Shown here in pieces: positions 43,475 through 53,572 of a stretch of 64,000 nucleotides of DNA. The notes below the pieces were generated by a model that saw only the letters and a list, made by a program, of their open reading frames with translations, was not told the origin of the DNA and made no database searches. The first letter of the stretch is position 1. The number at the start of each line of letters is the position of its first letter. This stretch comes from Massilibacteroides vaginae. GTDB taxonomy: Bacteria; Bacteroidota; Bacteroidia; Bacteroidales; Tannerellaceae. The stretch lies in contig NZ_FXDJ01000008.1 of the NCBI RefSeq assembly GCF_900178525.1, positions 253,001 to 317,000 on the forward strand, read 5' to 3'. The position numbers and the translations under genes were made by a program.

Positions 43475-46357
43475 TTATTTGATAATATCTTTTTTACGAA
43501 TGTAGATTACCTCTCCTAATTTGGCCAGTTCATTCATGTCTATTTTTCTTGAATTACCCACTACCATATAAACAACAGGGCGATCGGCTACATTTTCATT
43601 ATAAAAACGCATAATATCAGCCATACTTAAATCTTTAAGATTTTGAATGAATAGATGATTCGGGTCTTCTGTATATCCCTCCATACGGTATGTGGCTATC
43701 TTTTCGGATATTTCACGAAAAGACGGATAGTTGTTATTGGCATGGTTCAGAACAGTTTGACGTATCGATTCAACTTTCTCCGGTTTCACGGGCATTTTTC
43801 GTATTAATGAATCCAACACAACCATGGCATCAGTTGTTTTGTCTGACAGTGTGGTCATACTTGCCGTCAGTTCACCGGGTTTGTCTTTATGAACCAACGA
43901 CGGAATCGAATACCTGGCAAAAGCACGATAAGCAAACGAACGGAATTCCCTGATTTCCTGAAACATCAAGGATGACATATCTCCTCCGAAATAACCGCCA
44001 AACAACTTGCCCGAATGCCTTTTCCGAAACTCACCCTGAGCTTCACCGGGCACATAAGCGTATACAATGCTTTGGGAGGCATCCGGCATATTATAAAAAT
44101 AGACCCGTGGCTCATCGTATGTGATTAACGAACGATAATAAGGTGAAGCAGATTCTTTGGTGATATTTTCCAAAGCAATGTTTTCCGATAAATAATCCGC
44201 TACTTTTTCTATGGGTATTGTACCGCAATAGTGTATATCGCAGGCAATTTTTTGTGCTTTCTTAAATGAATTAACCAACTCGTCGCCGGTCATTTTTTTC
44301 AATTCTGAAAGAGAAACTTTTTTTAAGTATCTGGATTCATTTCCGTATTTAACCATTTCAAGCAGGGCGCTGGAAATATCGTCACCTGATTTTACAAATG
44401 CTTTAAGAGCTACCTTTTCCGCATCTCTTAGTTGACTTATATTCTTTTTATCCGCTTTTACGGTCTTCATAAATGAGCTGATGAGTTGAACTGTCTGTTC
44501 AAATTTCTCGTCAAATCCATTTATCCTGATGGTAAACAGTTGTTCGCTTGCTTCAAAAGACAAAGACGCACCATAAGACTGAAGCACCTCCCTGAATTCA
44601 CGGAAAGATTGTTGGTCCGTTCCTAAAAAAGGCAGGTAGTTGGCCACTTGCTTTAATATAGGTGCCTTCAGAGTACCTATTTTATAGGATATATTTAGCG
44701 TGAAAATCGTATTTACCGGGTTTTGTTTCACATACAAAGTGGCTAATGGAGTTAAAGCCAATGTTTGTACGTCATTATTGAAATCGAGCAAACGCGGAGA
44801 AACTTTCTTAACAGGTATTTTTTCAAGTTGTTTGGCAAATACTGATTTAGCTTCCGCATTTTTCGGAGCAATAGGTTCGTAATCGGGCTTAGGCAGATTG
44901 TCTTTCGGATATTTGCCGGTTGTTTTTGTTATATACAAGTAGTTATCGGTAAAATATTTACGCGCTGCATTAACTACATCGTCTTTTGTTAACGCATTAA
45001 CCCTATCCAGATCGGTTACATATTCTTCCCACGAAATATTTTGAGAATATAATCTCATCATAGTTTGGGCGCGTGCGCTGATATCTTCAAGACTTGCATT
45101 ATAGGAACGTACTGATTCCAGTTTAAGGCTATTGAACATTTCGTCGGTAAACTCTCCCGATTTAACGCGTTCTATCTCCCTCCAAACTAATTTAGTGGCG
45201 GAGTTATAGGTTTGAAATAACAACTTAGGCACTACACCTACTCCTAATATCCCCGCTTCATTCAGGCTTTCGTTCATAGCTATGGCAGCCATTAATTTAC
45301 GATCTACCATGAGTTTATCTAAAAAGCCCGTTCCGTTTTCGTTATTAAGTAGTCCGACAGCTATTTTTAAAGCCGCTTCATCCGGATGATTGGCCGGTAC
45401 ACCCCGAAAGCCGAGTGCCAATACTTTGATAAAAGGAATAGACAGTTTTATGCGCTCTGTTTCTTTACCTTGAAAAGAAGGCAACGATACTTTCTCCCTA
45501 ACAGGAGGCTCTCCTTGTCTGATTACAGAAAATTTCGACTCCAGAATAGGCAAAACTTCTTCCGATCTGAAATCACCACTCAGTATTAATCCCATATTAG
45601 AAGCAACATAATACTCCTCAAAGAATTTCATCATCTCTGAAAGACGGGGATTCTTCAGGTTTTCTGTACTCCCTACGATAGGATAAGCGTAAGGATGCGG
45701 ATAAAAATAACGATAGGTCAATTTTTCAATAGCCTGCCCTCCTACGCGGTCTGTGTACATGTTTTTTTCTTCATAAACGGTTTCAAGTTCACTCTGAAAA
45801 AGACGAAAGACCGGATTTACAAGGCGTTCACTGTTTATGGCAGCCCATTGTTCAATATATTGAGGAGAAAATGTGTTGAAATAAACAGTATAATCATAGG
45901 ATGTTCCGGCATTGAGCTTGCTTCCGCCGTAACGTGTAATTAAATGATCAAATTCATTCGGAATAACATATTCCGAAGCACGAACACTGATTTGATTGAT
46001 CTCCATCTGAATTTTATTGCGTTCAGCCGGATCATTTATTTGTGCTAATTCATCATATTTTGCAGCAATGGAATCCAACAATACTTTTTCGGCATCATAA
46101 TCTACCGTACCTATCTTATCCGTTCCTTTGAACATCATGTGTTCAAAATAATGCGCAATACCGGTATCAGGACAATCTTTTGAGCCTGCCTTAACCACCA
46201 CAGCGCCAAAAACTTTAGGTTGACTATGATCTTCGTTTAACCAAACAGTTAATCCATTACTCAGTTTATATTCTTTTACGCGAAGAGATTCCGGAATTTC
46301 CGTTGAATACACACTCGCGCTTAATGTCAAAAGTGCCACAGGCAATATTTTTTTCAT
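43475..46357 (-). CDS. M16-family zinc metallopeptidase (pitrilysin-like)
   Basis: 960 residues with a signal peptide (about 1-18). The inverted zinc motif HYFEH is at 69-73, and the distal glutamate is in ELETVYEEKNM. The second, inactive M16 half occupies about 500-940, as in full-length pitrilysin-type peptidases, which form a clamshell that degrades peptides. A periplasmic location is likely. It is driven from the -7 box at 46383-46390. The neighbouring hybrid regulator is divergently transcribed, with no evident functional link. Confidence 0.93.
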   Translation of the reverse strand: MKKILPVALLTLSASVYSTEIPESLRVKEYKLSNGLTVWLNEDHSQPKVFGAVVVKAGSKDCPDTGIAHYFEHMMFKGTDKIGTVDYDAEKVLLDSIAAKYDELAQINDPAERNKIQMEINQISVRASEYVIPNEFDHLITRYGGSKLNAGTSYDYTVYFNTFSPQYIEQWAAINSERLVNPVFRLFQSELETVYEEKNMYTDRVGGQAIEKLTYRYFYPHPYAYPIVGSTENLKNPRLSEMMKFFEEYYVASNMGLILSGDFRSEEVLPILESKFSVIRQGEPPVREKVSLPSFQGKETERIKLSIPFIKVLALGFRGVPANHPDEAALKIAVGLLNNENGTGFLDKLMVDRKLMAAIAMNESLNEAGILGVGVVPKLLFQTYNSATKLVWREIERVKSGEFTDEMFNSLKLESVRSYNASLEDISARAQTMMRLYSQNISWEEYVTDLDRVNALTKDDVVNAARKYFTDNYLYITKTTGKYPKDNLPKPDYEPIAPKNAEAKSVFAKQLEKIPVKKVSPRLLDFNNDVQTLALTPLATLYVKQNPVNTIFTLNISYKIGTLKAPILKQVANYLPFLGTDQQSFREFREVLQSYGASLSFEASEQLFTIRINGFDEKFEQTVQLISSFMKTVKADKKNISQLRDAEKVALKAFVKSGDDISSALLEMVKYGNESRYLKKVSLSELKKMTGDELVNSFKKAQKIACDIHYCGTIPIEKVADYLSENIALENITKESASPYYRSLITYDEPRVYFYNMPDASQSIVYAYVPGEAQGEFRKRHSGKLFGGYFGGDMSSLMFQEIREFRSFAYRAFARYSIPSLVHKDKPGELTASMTTLSDKTTDAMVVLDSLIRKMPVKPEKVESIRQTVLNHANNNYPSFREISEKIATYRMEGYTEDPNHLFIQNLKDLSMADIMRFYNENVADRPVVYMVVGNSRKIDMNELAKLGEVIYIRKKDIIK

Positions 46358-46382
46358 TAACGATATAGATATCTCTCAAATA

Positions 46383-46390
46383 CAAATATA
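46383..46390 (-). promoter_or_regulatory. -7 promoter box TATATTTG
   Basis: Minus strand TATATTTG, 25 bases before the M16 peptidase ATG. Confidence 0.65.
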
Positions 46391-46473
46391 TCTACTTTCA
46401 TTAAACAATACGAGAATTCAAATGGTTTTTAGTTTTTAAAATGGATGATTATGATTGTTTTGGAAATTCTTAA

Positions 46474-46481
46474 TAGATTTG
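46474..46481 (+). promoter_or_regulatory. -7 promoter box TAGATTTG
   Basis: Lies 24 bases before ATG 46506 of the hybrid sensor. Divergent with the M16 promoter about 85 bases away. Confidence 0.6.
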
Positions 46482-46505
46482 TAGTGAAACAAGAACATCT
46501 ATTTC

Positions 46506-49500
46506 ATGAATTTTAAAATCTTTCTGTCAATATTTCTTCTATTTTTCATCTTCCCTAAGGCAGAAGGATATAGTGATAATCGTTATTTCAGACATTACAA
46601 TAACAAACACGGTCTGTCTCACAACACCGTATACGCTTCTATTCAGGACAAAAGAGGCTTTATATGGTTTGGTACTGAAGACGGACTAAATCGCTTTGAC
46701 GGACATACGTTTAAGGTTTTTCACTATAACTCTTCTACCGACAACTGTATTCCTAATAATTTTATAATTAGCCTTTTCGAGGATTCGAAAGACCGGATAT
46801 GGATATGCACGAATAGAGGTGTTTGTTTTTACGACTATCATACGGATACGTTCACCCCTTTTCGTCTGGATCCTAAGCAGGAGCATATCGAATATTTTCG
46901 TCATGTTAAGGAAGATGCGCAAAGAAATCTGTGGTTCATCAGTCATCAACAGATTGTACGGTATAGTATAACGGATCAAACATACAAGGCTTATTCGGCC
47001 AATGATTATTTTCATCCGAATGCAATTACAATAACCGAAGAAGGTAATCCATTATTAACCGACGGAAGTTCACTATATGAGTACAATAAGCAAACCGATT
47101 CTTTTTCTCAGAAACTGATTTTAACTCCGGATGAAATTAAAGATCAGGGGCATATTGATGTTATCTGCCAGGTTCCTGATGCCGGTGTATTGATCGGCAC
47201 AGATAAAATGGGACTAAAGTTCTATAATTATCGATTACAAACAACAGAAACAATCATTCCCGATACCCAAATCAGAGATATTTGCTTATATAATAAGCAC
47301 ACTTATTGGATCGCTTCAGAGTCCGGTATATACATATATAATATATTAGACAAAAATCTGGTCAATCTGCGTAAGTCGTTAACCAACGAATATGCACTGG
47401 CCGATAATGCCATTTATTCACTCACAAAAGATCGTGAAGGAGGTATGTGGGCAGGCTCCTTTTTCGGTGGAGTAAGTTATTTGCCGAAACAATACACGCC
47501 TTTCAGCTATTTCATTGGTGGAAAAACGCATGCCGAAATGCCGGGAAATGCCGTTAGAGAGATTTGTCCCGACCAATACGGAATGATTTGGCTCGGTACG
47601 GAAGATAATGGCATCAACAAATACAATCCGCACACAGGCGAGATTACAAACTTTTCTTACAATAACCCCTTGCGCCCTTTATCGGCTACTAACATTCACG
47701 GGTTGCTTGCATTAGGAGATAGTTTGTGGGTGGGTACATACAATAAAGGAATAGACGTGATTAATATTCCTTCGGGCAAAATCGTTAAACGATACACACG
47801 GGATAATACGGCAGGAGGATTAAGCAGCGACTTCATTGTTTGTTTTCATTCAACACGTTCGGGCGAACTCTTTGTAGGTACTTCCACAGGGGTAAGCCTA
47901 CTCGACAGGAAGAGCAACGGATTCAAGCGTTGGAAGGATATTCGCTCTTTAGTCAGACAAATTTATGAAGACAAGGATAATAACCTTTGGTTTGTAACCT
48001 CACACGGTGTCTTTTACTACATTCGTAAGCAGGATGAACTCCGACATTACACCCATGACCCTTTAAATCCAAATAGCATTAGTAATAATAATACAACCTC
48101 TGTTTTTGAAGATTCTACAGGTCGGATATGGATTAGTACTGTAAATGGGCTATCCCTTTTCAATAAGAATGCCAACTCCTTTAGCCGAATCACTGCTGAA
48201 ATTGGTTTACCAAGCAATATCGTATACCGAATCGTTGAAGATAAACAGGGATATTTCTGGCTTTCAACGGCAAACGGATTAGTCAGGTTTCATCCCGAAT
48301 CACAAGTAATGCGGGTTTTTACCTACACTGACGGGCTACATGAAACCCAGTTTAATTACAGTTCTTCCTATCAAGCACCGGACGGCACAATTTATATGGG
48401 TACAATCAACGGCATGATCGCCTTTAACCCAAGTAGGTTTAGTGAAGATGATTATATACCTCCGGTACTGATTACCGGCATAAATGTGCCGGACAGTAAG
48501 AGTAATAACTATAAATCACTGTCTGCTGAGACCGTAAAAAGCCTCAAACTACCCTACGATGCGGCTACATTCAGCATTTCGTTCGTAGCGTTGAGCTACA
48601 CCTCCCCGGAAGCTATTCAATATGCCTACAAGCTGGAGAATATTGATAAAGACTGGATTTATATGAATGATAACAAAGATGTTACATTCGCCAACCTCTC
48701 TCCCGGAAAATACATTTTCAAGGTAAAATCAACAAACAGCAGTGGCAGATGGGAAGATAATGAATATACCTTGCCCATTTTAATTACACCTCCTTTTTGG
48801 CTTACCGGATGGGCGTTCTTTATATATGTAGTGATAGCCGGCACGGTAGGATTTCTATTTTACGGTTATAAAAAACGTCGTTTAGAAGAAAAGCACCGGC
48901 TCAATCAGGAGCGATTTGAAGCACGAAAAGAAAAAGAGCTATACGATGCTAAAATTCAATTCTTTACTTTTATTACGCATGAAATACGCACTCCTTTAAC
49001 GCTTATAAAGGCACCTTTGGAGAAAATCCTCAAATCGAAAGATGGAACCAACGATACGAAAGAGCACTTACAAACCATAGAACGAAATACGAGCAGATTG
49101 TTAAACCTTAGTAATCAATTGCTGGATTTTAGGAAGACGGAAAGTAAAGGCTTCAAGCTTAATTATTCGGATACAGATATAATTGTATGGGTAGAAACAA
49201 TCCTGCAATCGTTCTTGCCGGTTATGAAGTTAAAAAATAAAGAGTTTTCTTCTGATTTACCAGACAGTAAATTATTCGCATTTATCGATAGAGAGGCTTT
49301 TTCGAAAATCGTAAGCAATTTATTGAGTAATGCGATTAAATATTCGGATAAGAAAATAAAACTGTCGGTTAAAAGTGCTGAAGAAAGCAAAGCATTCTCG
49401 ATTGCTGTATGTAGTGACGGACATTTAATTCCGGAATCAGAACGGGAATCGATCTTTTCTCCGTTCTACAGGCTGAATGAAACAATTCATCAGGAGGGAA

Positions 49501-50420
49501 GTGGTATAGGGCTCGCGCTGGCACGTTCATTAGCAGACTTTCATCAGGGCACATTGAACTGCATTGCTACAGAAGAGGGTTTAAACTGTTTTATACTAAC
49601 ATTGCCGGCTCATCAATCGCAGATAAAAACTATCCAAACTACAAACAAAACCGAATCAAATGAATCCGGCAAACCAACAATACTAATTGTAGAAGATCAG
49701 GATGAAATGCGGAGCTTTATCTATAAAGAGTTGGATACAGACTATGCCGTGCTGGAAGCTGCAGACGGTAAAGAAGCCCTTGATAAATTAATGCATAATG
49801 CGGTAGATCTTATAATCAGCGATGTGATGATGCCTAATATGGATGGATTTGAGTTATGTAATGCAGTTAAAAACGACATAAACTACAGTCATATTCCATT
49901 TGTATTGCTTACAGCGCAACACAACCTACAGTCTCATCTTAATGGACTAAATCAAGGTGCGGATGCTTATATGGAAAAACCTTTTTCCATTGAACTGTTA
50001 ACAGCACAGATAATTAACCTTCTTAAAAACCGCGAACTATTAAACAAAGCCTATAAAGAAAAACCGACAACACAGGTTACCGACTTATCGACTTCTCCGG
50101 CAGATGATATTTTCTTAAAAGACTTAACAAACTGTATCGAACGCAACATCACAAATCAACGTTTAAGCGTAGATATGTTGGCTTCAGAGTTGGGGATGAG
50201 TACTTCTGGTTTATATAGAAAGGTAAAAGGGATATCCGGAATACCTCCTGTAGAATTCATTAAATTAGCCCGATTAAAAAAAGCGGTTCGTTTAATGCAG
50301 GAAGGAGAAACAAGAATGAACGAAATAGCTTTTCAATCCGGATTCTCGTCTCCATCTTATTTTTCTACCAGTTTTCTGAAACAATACGGGAAATCACCAT
50401 CCGAATTTATTAAAAAGTAA
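46506..50420 (+). CDS. Hybrid two-component sensor/response regulator (HTCS) with AraC output
   Basis: 1304 residues. Signal peptide (about 1-21), two seven-bladed propellers built from repeats such as DKRGFIWFGTEDGLNRFDG and DSTGRIWISTVNGLSLF (to about 680), a Y_Y_Y domain (about 690-755) and a membrane helix (about 768-790). The histidine kinase has phosphoacceptor His825 in FITHEIRTP, N-box SNLLSNAIKYS and G2 GSGIGLALARS; its G1 box (CSDGHLIP) is somewhat degenerate. The receiver domain has phosphoacceptor Asp1106 in SDVMMPNMDG. An AraC-type DNA-binding domain ends the protein. HTCS proteins sense a glycan product in the periplasm and switch on a polysaccharide locus. No such locus adjoins it, so the target is unknown. 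Confidence 0.95.
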   Translation: MNFKIFLSIFLLFFIFPKAEGYSDNRYFRHYNNKHGLSHNTVYASIQDKRGFIWFGTEDGLNRFDGHTFKVFHYNSSTDNCIPNNFIISLFEDSKDRIWICTNRGVCFYDYHTDTFTPFRLDPKQEHIEYFRHVKEDAQRNLWFISHQQIVRYSITDQTYKAYSANDYFHPNAITITEEGNPLLTDGSSLYEYNKQTDSFSQKLILTPDEIKDQGHIDVICQVPDAGVLIGTDKMGLKFYNYRLQTTETIIPDTQIRDICLYNKHTYWIASESGIYIYNILDKNLVNLRKSLTNEYALADNAIYSLTKDREGGMWAGSFFGGVSYLPKQYTPFSYFIGGKTHAEMPGNAVREICPDQYGMIWLGTEDNGINKYNPHTGEITNFSYNNPLRPLSATNIHGLLALGDSLWVGTYNKGIDVINIPSGKIVKRYTRDNTAGGLSSDFIVCFHSTRSGELFVGTSTGVSLLDRKSNGFKRWKDIRSLVRQIYEDKDNNLWFVTSHGVFYYIRKQDELRHYTHDPLNPNSISNNNTTSVFEDSTGRIWISTVNGLSLFNKNANSFSRITAEIGLPSNIVYRIVEDKQGYFWLSTANGLVRFHPESQVMRVFTYTDGLHETQFNYSSSYQAPDGTIYMGTINGMIAFNPSRFSEDDYIPPVLITGINVPDSKSNNYKSLSAETVKSLKLPYDAATFSISFVALSYTSPEAIQYAYKLENIDKDWIYMNDNKDVTFANLSPGKYIFKVKSTNSSGRWEDNEYTLPILITPPFWLTGWAFFIYVVIAGTVGFLFYGYKKRRLEEKHRLNQERFEARKEKELYDAKIQFFTFITHEIRTPLTLIKAPLEKILKSKDGTNDTKEHLQTIERNTSRLLNLSNQLLDFRKTESKGFKLNYSDTDIIVWVETILQSFLPVMKLKNKEFSSDLPDSKLFAFIDREAFSKIVSNLLSNAIKYSDKKIKLSVKSAEESKAFSIAVCSDGHLIPESERESIFSPFYRLNETIHQEGSGIGLALARSLADFHQGTLNCIATEEGLNCFILTLPAHQSQIKTIQTTNKTESNESGKPTILIVEDQDEMRSFIYKELDTDYAVLEAADGKEALDKLMHNAVDLIISDVMMPNMDGFELCNAVKNDINYSHIPFVLLTAQHNLQSHLNGLNQGADAYMEKPFSIELLTAQIINLLKNRELLNKAYKEKPTTQVTDLSTSPADDIFLKDLTNCIERNITNQRLSVDMLASELGMSTSGLYRKVKGISGIPPVEFIKLARLKKAVRLMQEGETRMNEIAFQSGFSSPSYFSTSFLKQYGKSPSEFIKK

Positions 50421-50593
50421 GCTTTTCACAACACAATATATGGTAATGGAGTAGCTGTATTGCCTATTTCACTGATTATGTATACTCTCTTAACTCAAAA
50501 TATTTGCAATATCCGTACAATAGTAAGGCTACCGGCTGAAATATTCCATTCTTAAACACTTGAGAAAATATTGTAAACTATTTTATGCTTAAT

Positions 50594-50607
50594 GGAAACA
50601 TTTGTGT
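50594..50607 (+). repeat. Direct repeat GGAAACATTTGTGT, first copy
   Basis: A second identical 14-base copy lies at 50792-50805, 198 bp away. Flanks are not conserved beyond the 14 bases. Confidence 0.6.
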
Positions 50608-50791
50608 AGAACTTAAGGACTACACGAAACGTCAACTATCATTTTGTCAAAAAAACAGACTATTGTAAGGATATCATTGTAAACACAAACACCAATATAG
50701 CAGGTTTACATATCTATCATTCGCATTTAATGTTGATACATTCGTAACATTAGTTACATGCATAAACATTATCAGTTATCTTAGAAGCAAA

Positions 50792-50805
50792 GGAAACATT
50801 TGTGT
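50792..50805 (+). repeat. Direct repeat GGAAACATTTGTGT, second copy
   Basis: Identical to 50594-50607; same orientation. Confidence 0.6.
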
Positions 50806-51200
50806 CAGTTACAAAAGAGAACGTATTTATTAAAATTACTTACCTGTTTTAACATATTCGGAACATCAAATAAATATATTCAATATCCACTATATCAGCG
50901 TTTTAGTATAAAATATCAAACATTTACTTTAAGATAAGAACGCATTAATAAGGCGATATATTCAATACAACACCCTATTTAAGGGTTTTGTAGCTTTTAA
51001 TGTATTATATAATAAGCTATTACACACAATAAGCAAACAAAAGCTTTTATAACAAAATACAATTATAACAGATGTATTACTTGTTTACGTATTTGAACAA
51101 AACATTTGTACCACAATCTCGCCTATCTAAATACATTTGTATACGTTTGGTGTTCTAAAAATAAATTCACATTACTATCTCCTATTCATTTCATTTTGTT

Positions 51201-51208
51201 TATCTTTG
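51201..51208 (+). promoter_or_regulatory. -7 promoter box TATCTTTG
   Basis: Lies 42 bases before ATG 51251 of the XRE regulator. Two further box-like sequences lie at 51132 and 51142. Confidence 0.6.
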
Positions 51209-51250
51209 TAATCTATTCTTTTTCGGATACATTTATAAATTTCGAACATC

Positions 51251-51712
51251 ATGAAAGAGCGTATTTTACAAGTTATGGAAAATGAAGGACTCGCTCCTTC
51301 GAAATTTGCGGAAACAATCGGAATCCAACGGTCTGCTATGTCTCATATCATCTCAGGCAGAAACAATCCCAGCTTAGATGTATTCATGAAAATTTTAGAA
51401 ACCTTTCCTTATATAAATTCAGATTGGTTGCTTTTTGGTAAAGGAGAAATGCAAAAAGAAAAAACAGAGAAGATCAGTTTCTCGCAGCCCGATTTGTTTA
51501 CAAATACGGCTGTAAATCGACCTATCCCCCAGGTTGATCAGGAATATCGCAAGGAAAACAGGGTTAAGGCGGATGAAAACGAAGCAAAACAAACAGATAA
51601 AGAGATAGTTATACGCACAGAATTAGTGGCTAAGAAAATAAGCAAATTAGTTATTTTTTACGCCGACGAGACTTACGAAACCTTTATACCCGAAAAAGGC
51701 AGGAAAGAATAA
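51251..51712 (+). CDS. XRE-family helix-turn-helix protein
   Basis: 153 residues. The N-terminal Cro/CI-type helix-turn-helix spans about 3-62 (MENEGLAPSKFAETIGIQRSAMSHIISGRNNPSLDVFMKILETFPYINSDWLLFG). The NSDWLLFGKGEM ending is typical of Bacteroidetes XRE proteins. The remaining residues are polar, without a recognised sensor domain, ending in IVIRTELVAKKISKLVIFYADETYETF, which looks like a small helix-strand unit. It is the first gene after the long non-coding stretch and precedes pyrK, which has its own promoter. Its targets are unknown. The ACATTnGT repeats upstream could be its sites, but that is only a guess from position. Confidence 0.88.
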   Translation: MKERILQVMENEGLAPSKFAETIGIQRSAMSHIISGRNNPSLDVFMKILETFPYINSDWLLFGKGEMQKEKTEKISFSQPDLFTNTAVNRPIPQVDQEYRKENRVKADENEAKQTDKEIVIRTELVAKKISKLVIFYADETYETFIPEKGRKE

Positions 51713-51742
51713 TCCAAATTTCATACATCCGTCTTATTCATG

Positions 51743-51750
51743 TATCTTTG
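51743..51750 (+). promoter_or_regulatory. -7 promoter box TATCTTTG
   Basis: Lies 24 bases before ATG 51775, giving pyrKD its own promoter. Confidence 0.65.
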
Positions 51751-51774
51751 TAGAAAATTGAGTAATCCTTTTAT

Positions 51775-52551
51775 ATGAAGAAGTACATCATGGACATGAA
51801 GGTTACAGAAAACCTTCGCCTTCATCAAAACTACTGCCTCCTAAAATTAGCTCCGGAAGAAACCTTACCGGAAATGCTACCCGGACAATTCGTAGAAGTT
51901 AAAGTAGATAATGCGACAACTTTTTTACGCCGCCCTATTTCGATAAATTACATTGATCGGTCAAAAAACGAACTATGGTTGTTGATACAAATTGTTGGGG
52001 ATGGTACATTGAGCATGTCAATGCTACAAATTGGCAATATAGTAAATATAATCCTTCCTTTAGGAAACAGCTTCACTATTCCTGAAGCACACACAAAACA
52101 GGAATTACTGTTGATAGGTGGTGGCGTGGGTACTGCTCCCATGCTTTATCTTGGCGATCATTTAAAACAACTTGGCTTTACACCTTCATTCTTATTGGGC
52201 GCGCGCTCAGAAAAAGATGTACTACAGATAGCGGATTTTGAAGCTTTAGGACAGGTGTATATTACAACCGAAGACGGCTCGCTTGGAGAGAAGGGCTATG
52301 TAACCCAACACACTATACTTAACAAGAAGCGTTTTGACCGCATTTACACCTGTGGCCCTAAGCCGATGATGATGGCCGTTGCGAAAGTAGCTCGCGAAGC
52401 CGCGATCGACTGTGAAGTATCACTCGAAAACACAATGGCATGCGGCATAGGTGCTTGCTTATGTTGTGTGGAAAAAACAACAGACGGACATATTTGTGTA
52501 TGTACAGAAGGACCTGTTTTTAATATCAATAAACTGACATGGCAGAATTAA
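51775..52551 (+). CDS. pyrK: Dihydroorotate dehydrogenase B, electron transfer subunit
   Basis: 258 residues. It passes electrons from dihydroorotate through PyrD FMN to FAD, a [2Fe-2S] cluster and NAD+ in pyrimidine synthesis. FAD-binding residues lie in [10 protein letters not shown], the NAD-binding loop is [13 protein letters not shown], and the cluster cysteines are in [24 protein letters not shown] near the C-terminus. Length is normal. It overlaps the pyrD start by 13 bases, so the two subunits are made together. Confidence 0.96.
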   Translation: MKKYIMDMKVTENLRLHQNYCLLKLAPEETLPEMLPGQFVEVKVDNATTFLRRPISINYIDRSKNELWLLIQIVGDGTLSMSMLQIGNIVNIILPLGNSFTIPEAHTKQELLLIGGGVGTAPMLYLGDHLKQLGFTPSFLLGARSEKDVLQIADFEALGQVYITTEDGSLGEKGYVTQHTILNKKRFDRIYTCGPKPMMMAVAKVAREAAIDCEVSLENTMACGIGACLCCVEKTTDGHICVCTEGPVFNINKLTWQN

Positions 52552-53450
52552 ACGTAAATATAGGAAAGCTACAGCTGAAAAATCCGGTAATGACCGCTTC
52601 GGGTACATTCGGATACGGACTCGAATATACTGACTTTATGGATATTAACCGTTTAGGTGGAATATTTGTAAAAGGTACGACTGCTGAACACAGAGAAGGC
52701 AATGCTTATCCCCGTATGGCGGAAACTCCGGCCGGTATGCTGAATGCAGTGGGACTGCAAAACAAAGGTGCTCAATATTTTGCGGATCATATTTATCCTG
52801 AAATAAAGGCATATGATACGCACATGATTGTAAACGTAAGTGGCTCTACAATAGAATCGTATATTGAATGCGCGGAAATAATCGCACAATTGGATCAGAT
52901 TCCGGCTATAGAATTAAATATTTCGTGTCCAAATGTAAAGGAAGGCGGAATGGCATTCGGTGTAACTTGCCAGGGAGCCGGAGATGTAGTGCGCGCGGTT
53001 AGAAAAGTATTCCCTAAAACGCTAATCGTGAAACTGTCGCCAAATGTAACCGACATTACCGAGATTGCCCGCACGGTGGAAGCCGAAGGTGCGGATGCCG
53101 TTTCGTTAATCAACACCATGCTGGGCATGGCTATAGATGTAGAAAAACGTCGTCCTGTGCTATCTACCATAACGGGCGGACTATCCGGCCCATGCGTTAA
53201 GCCAATTGCCGTAAGAATGGTCTGGCAGACGTATAACGCCGTTAAAATACCTATTATTGGTATGGGAGGCATAGCCAACTGGAAAGACGCTGTAGAATTT
53301 ATGCTGGCAGGCTCTACCGCCATTCAAATAGGAACCTATAATTTTATCGACCCGGCTGTTTCAATCAAGGTTATTGATGGAATTAATGAATATTGCGACC
53401 GTCATGGATTTAAATCCGTTGCTGAACTGACAGGTGCCATGATGCAATAA
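52539..53450 (+). CDS. pyrD: Dihydroorotate dehydrogenase B, catalytic subunit
   Basis: 303 residues, class 1B type. It oxidises dihydroorotate to orotate with FMN. Family landmarks: [42 protein letters not shown] with the active-site cysteine, [18 protein letters not shown] and [26 protein letters not shown] for FMN phosphate binding. It overlaps pyrK by 13 bases and is followed by a strong terminator. Confidence 0.96.
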   Translation: MAELNVNIGKLQLKNPVMTASGTFGYGLEYTDFMDINRLGGIFVKGTTAEHREGNAYPRMAETPAGMLNAVGLQNKGAQYFADHIYPEIKAYDTHMIVNVSGSTIESYIECAEIIAQLDQIPAIELNISCPNVKEGGMAFGVTCQGAGDVVRAVRKVFPKTLIVKLSPNVTDITEIARTVEAEGADAVSLINTMLGMAIDVEKRRPVLSTITGGLSGPCVKPIAVRMVWQTYNAVKIPIIGMGGIANWKDAVEFMLAGSTAIQIGTYNFIDPAVSIKVIDGINEYCDRHGFKSVAELTGAMMQ

Positions 53451-53468
53451 ACACAAAACATATCGGTG

Positions 53469-53507
53469 AAAAATCCTTTGAAAATAAATTTTCAAAGGAT
53501 TTTTTTT
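53469..53507 (+). terminator. Rho-independent terminator after pyrD
   Basis: Perfect 14-bp stem AAATCCTTTGAAAA / TTTTCAAAGGATTT with a four-base loop and eight T. It lies about 20 bases after pyrD. Confidence 0.92.
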
Positions 53508-53572
53508 GTTCTACCAATAGGGGTTTTCCCTTCGTTTCTGTCATAAAAGTATAACTTAAACAAACGCAAAAA

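Larger units (their letters stand above)
50421..51250. other. 830-base gene-free region with repeated ACATTnGT octamers
   Basis: No open frame above background was seen here. ACATTTGT occurs at 50598, 50796, 51102 and 51133, with variants ACATTCGT at 50738 and ACATTAGT at 50747. The 14-mer GGAAACATTTGTGT is repeated exactly at 50594-50607 and 50792-50805. Near the 3' end three -7-like boxes occur: TACATTTG (51132-51139), TACGTTTG (51142-51149) and TATCTTTG (51201-51208). Confidence 0.6.

Noticed and set aside
50421-51250. Hidden small protein genes in the long gap
   Set aside because: No frame with a plausible start, length and composition was seen; a small RNA cannot be excluded.
53469-53507. 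ATCCTTT sequence after pyrD as a further phased element
   Set aside because: It is a perfect hairpin with a T-run, has no 21-bp neighbour, leader or tail, and works as a terminator.
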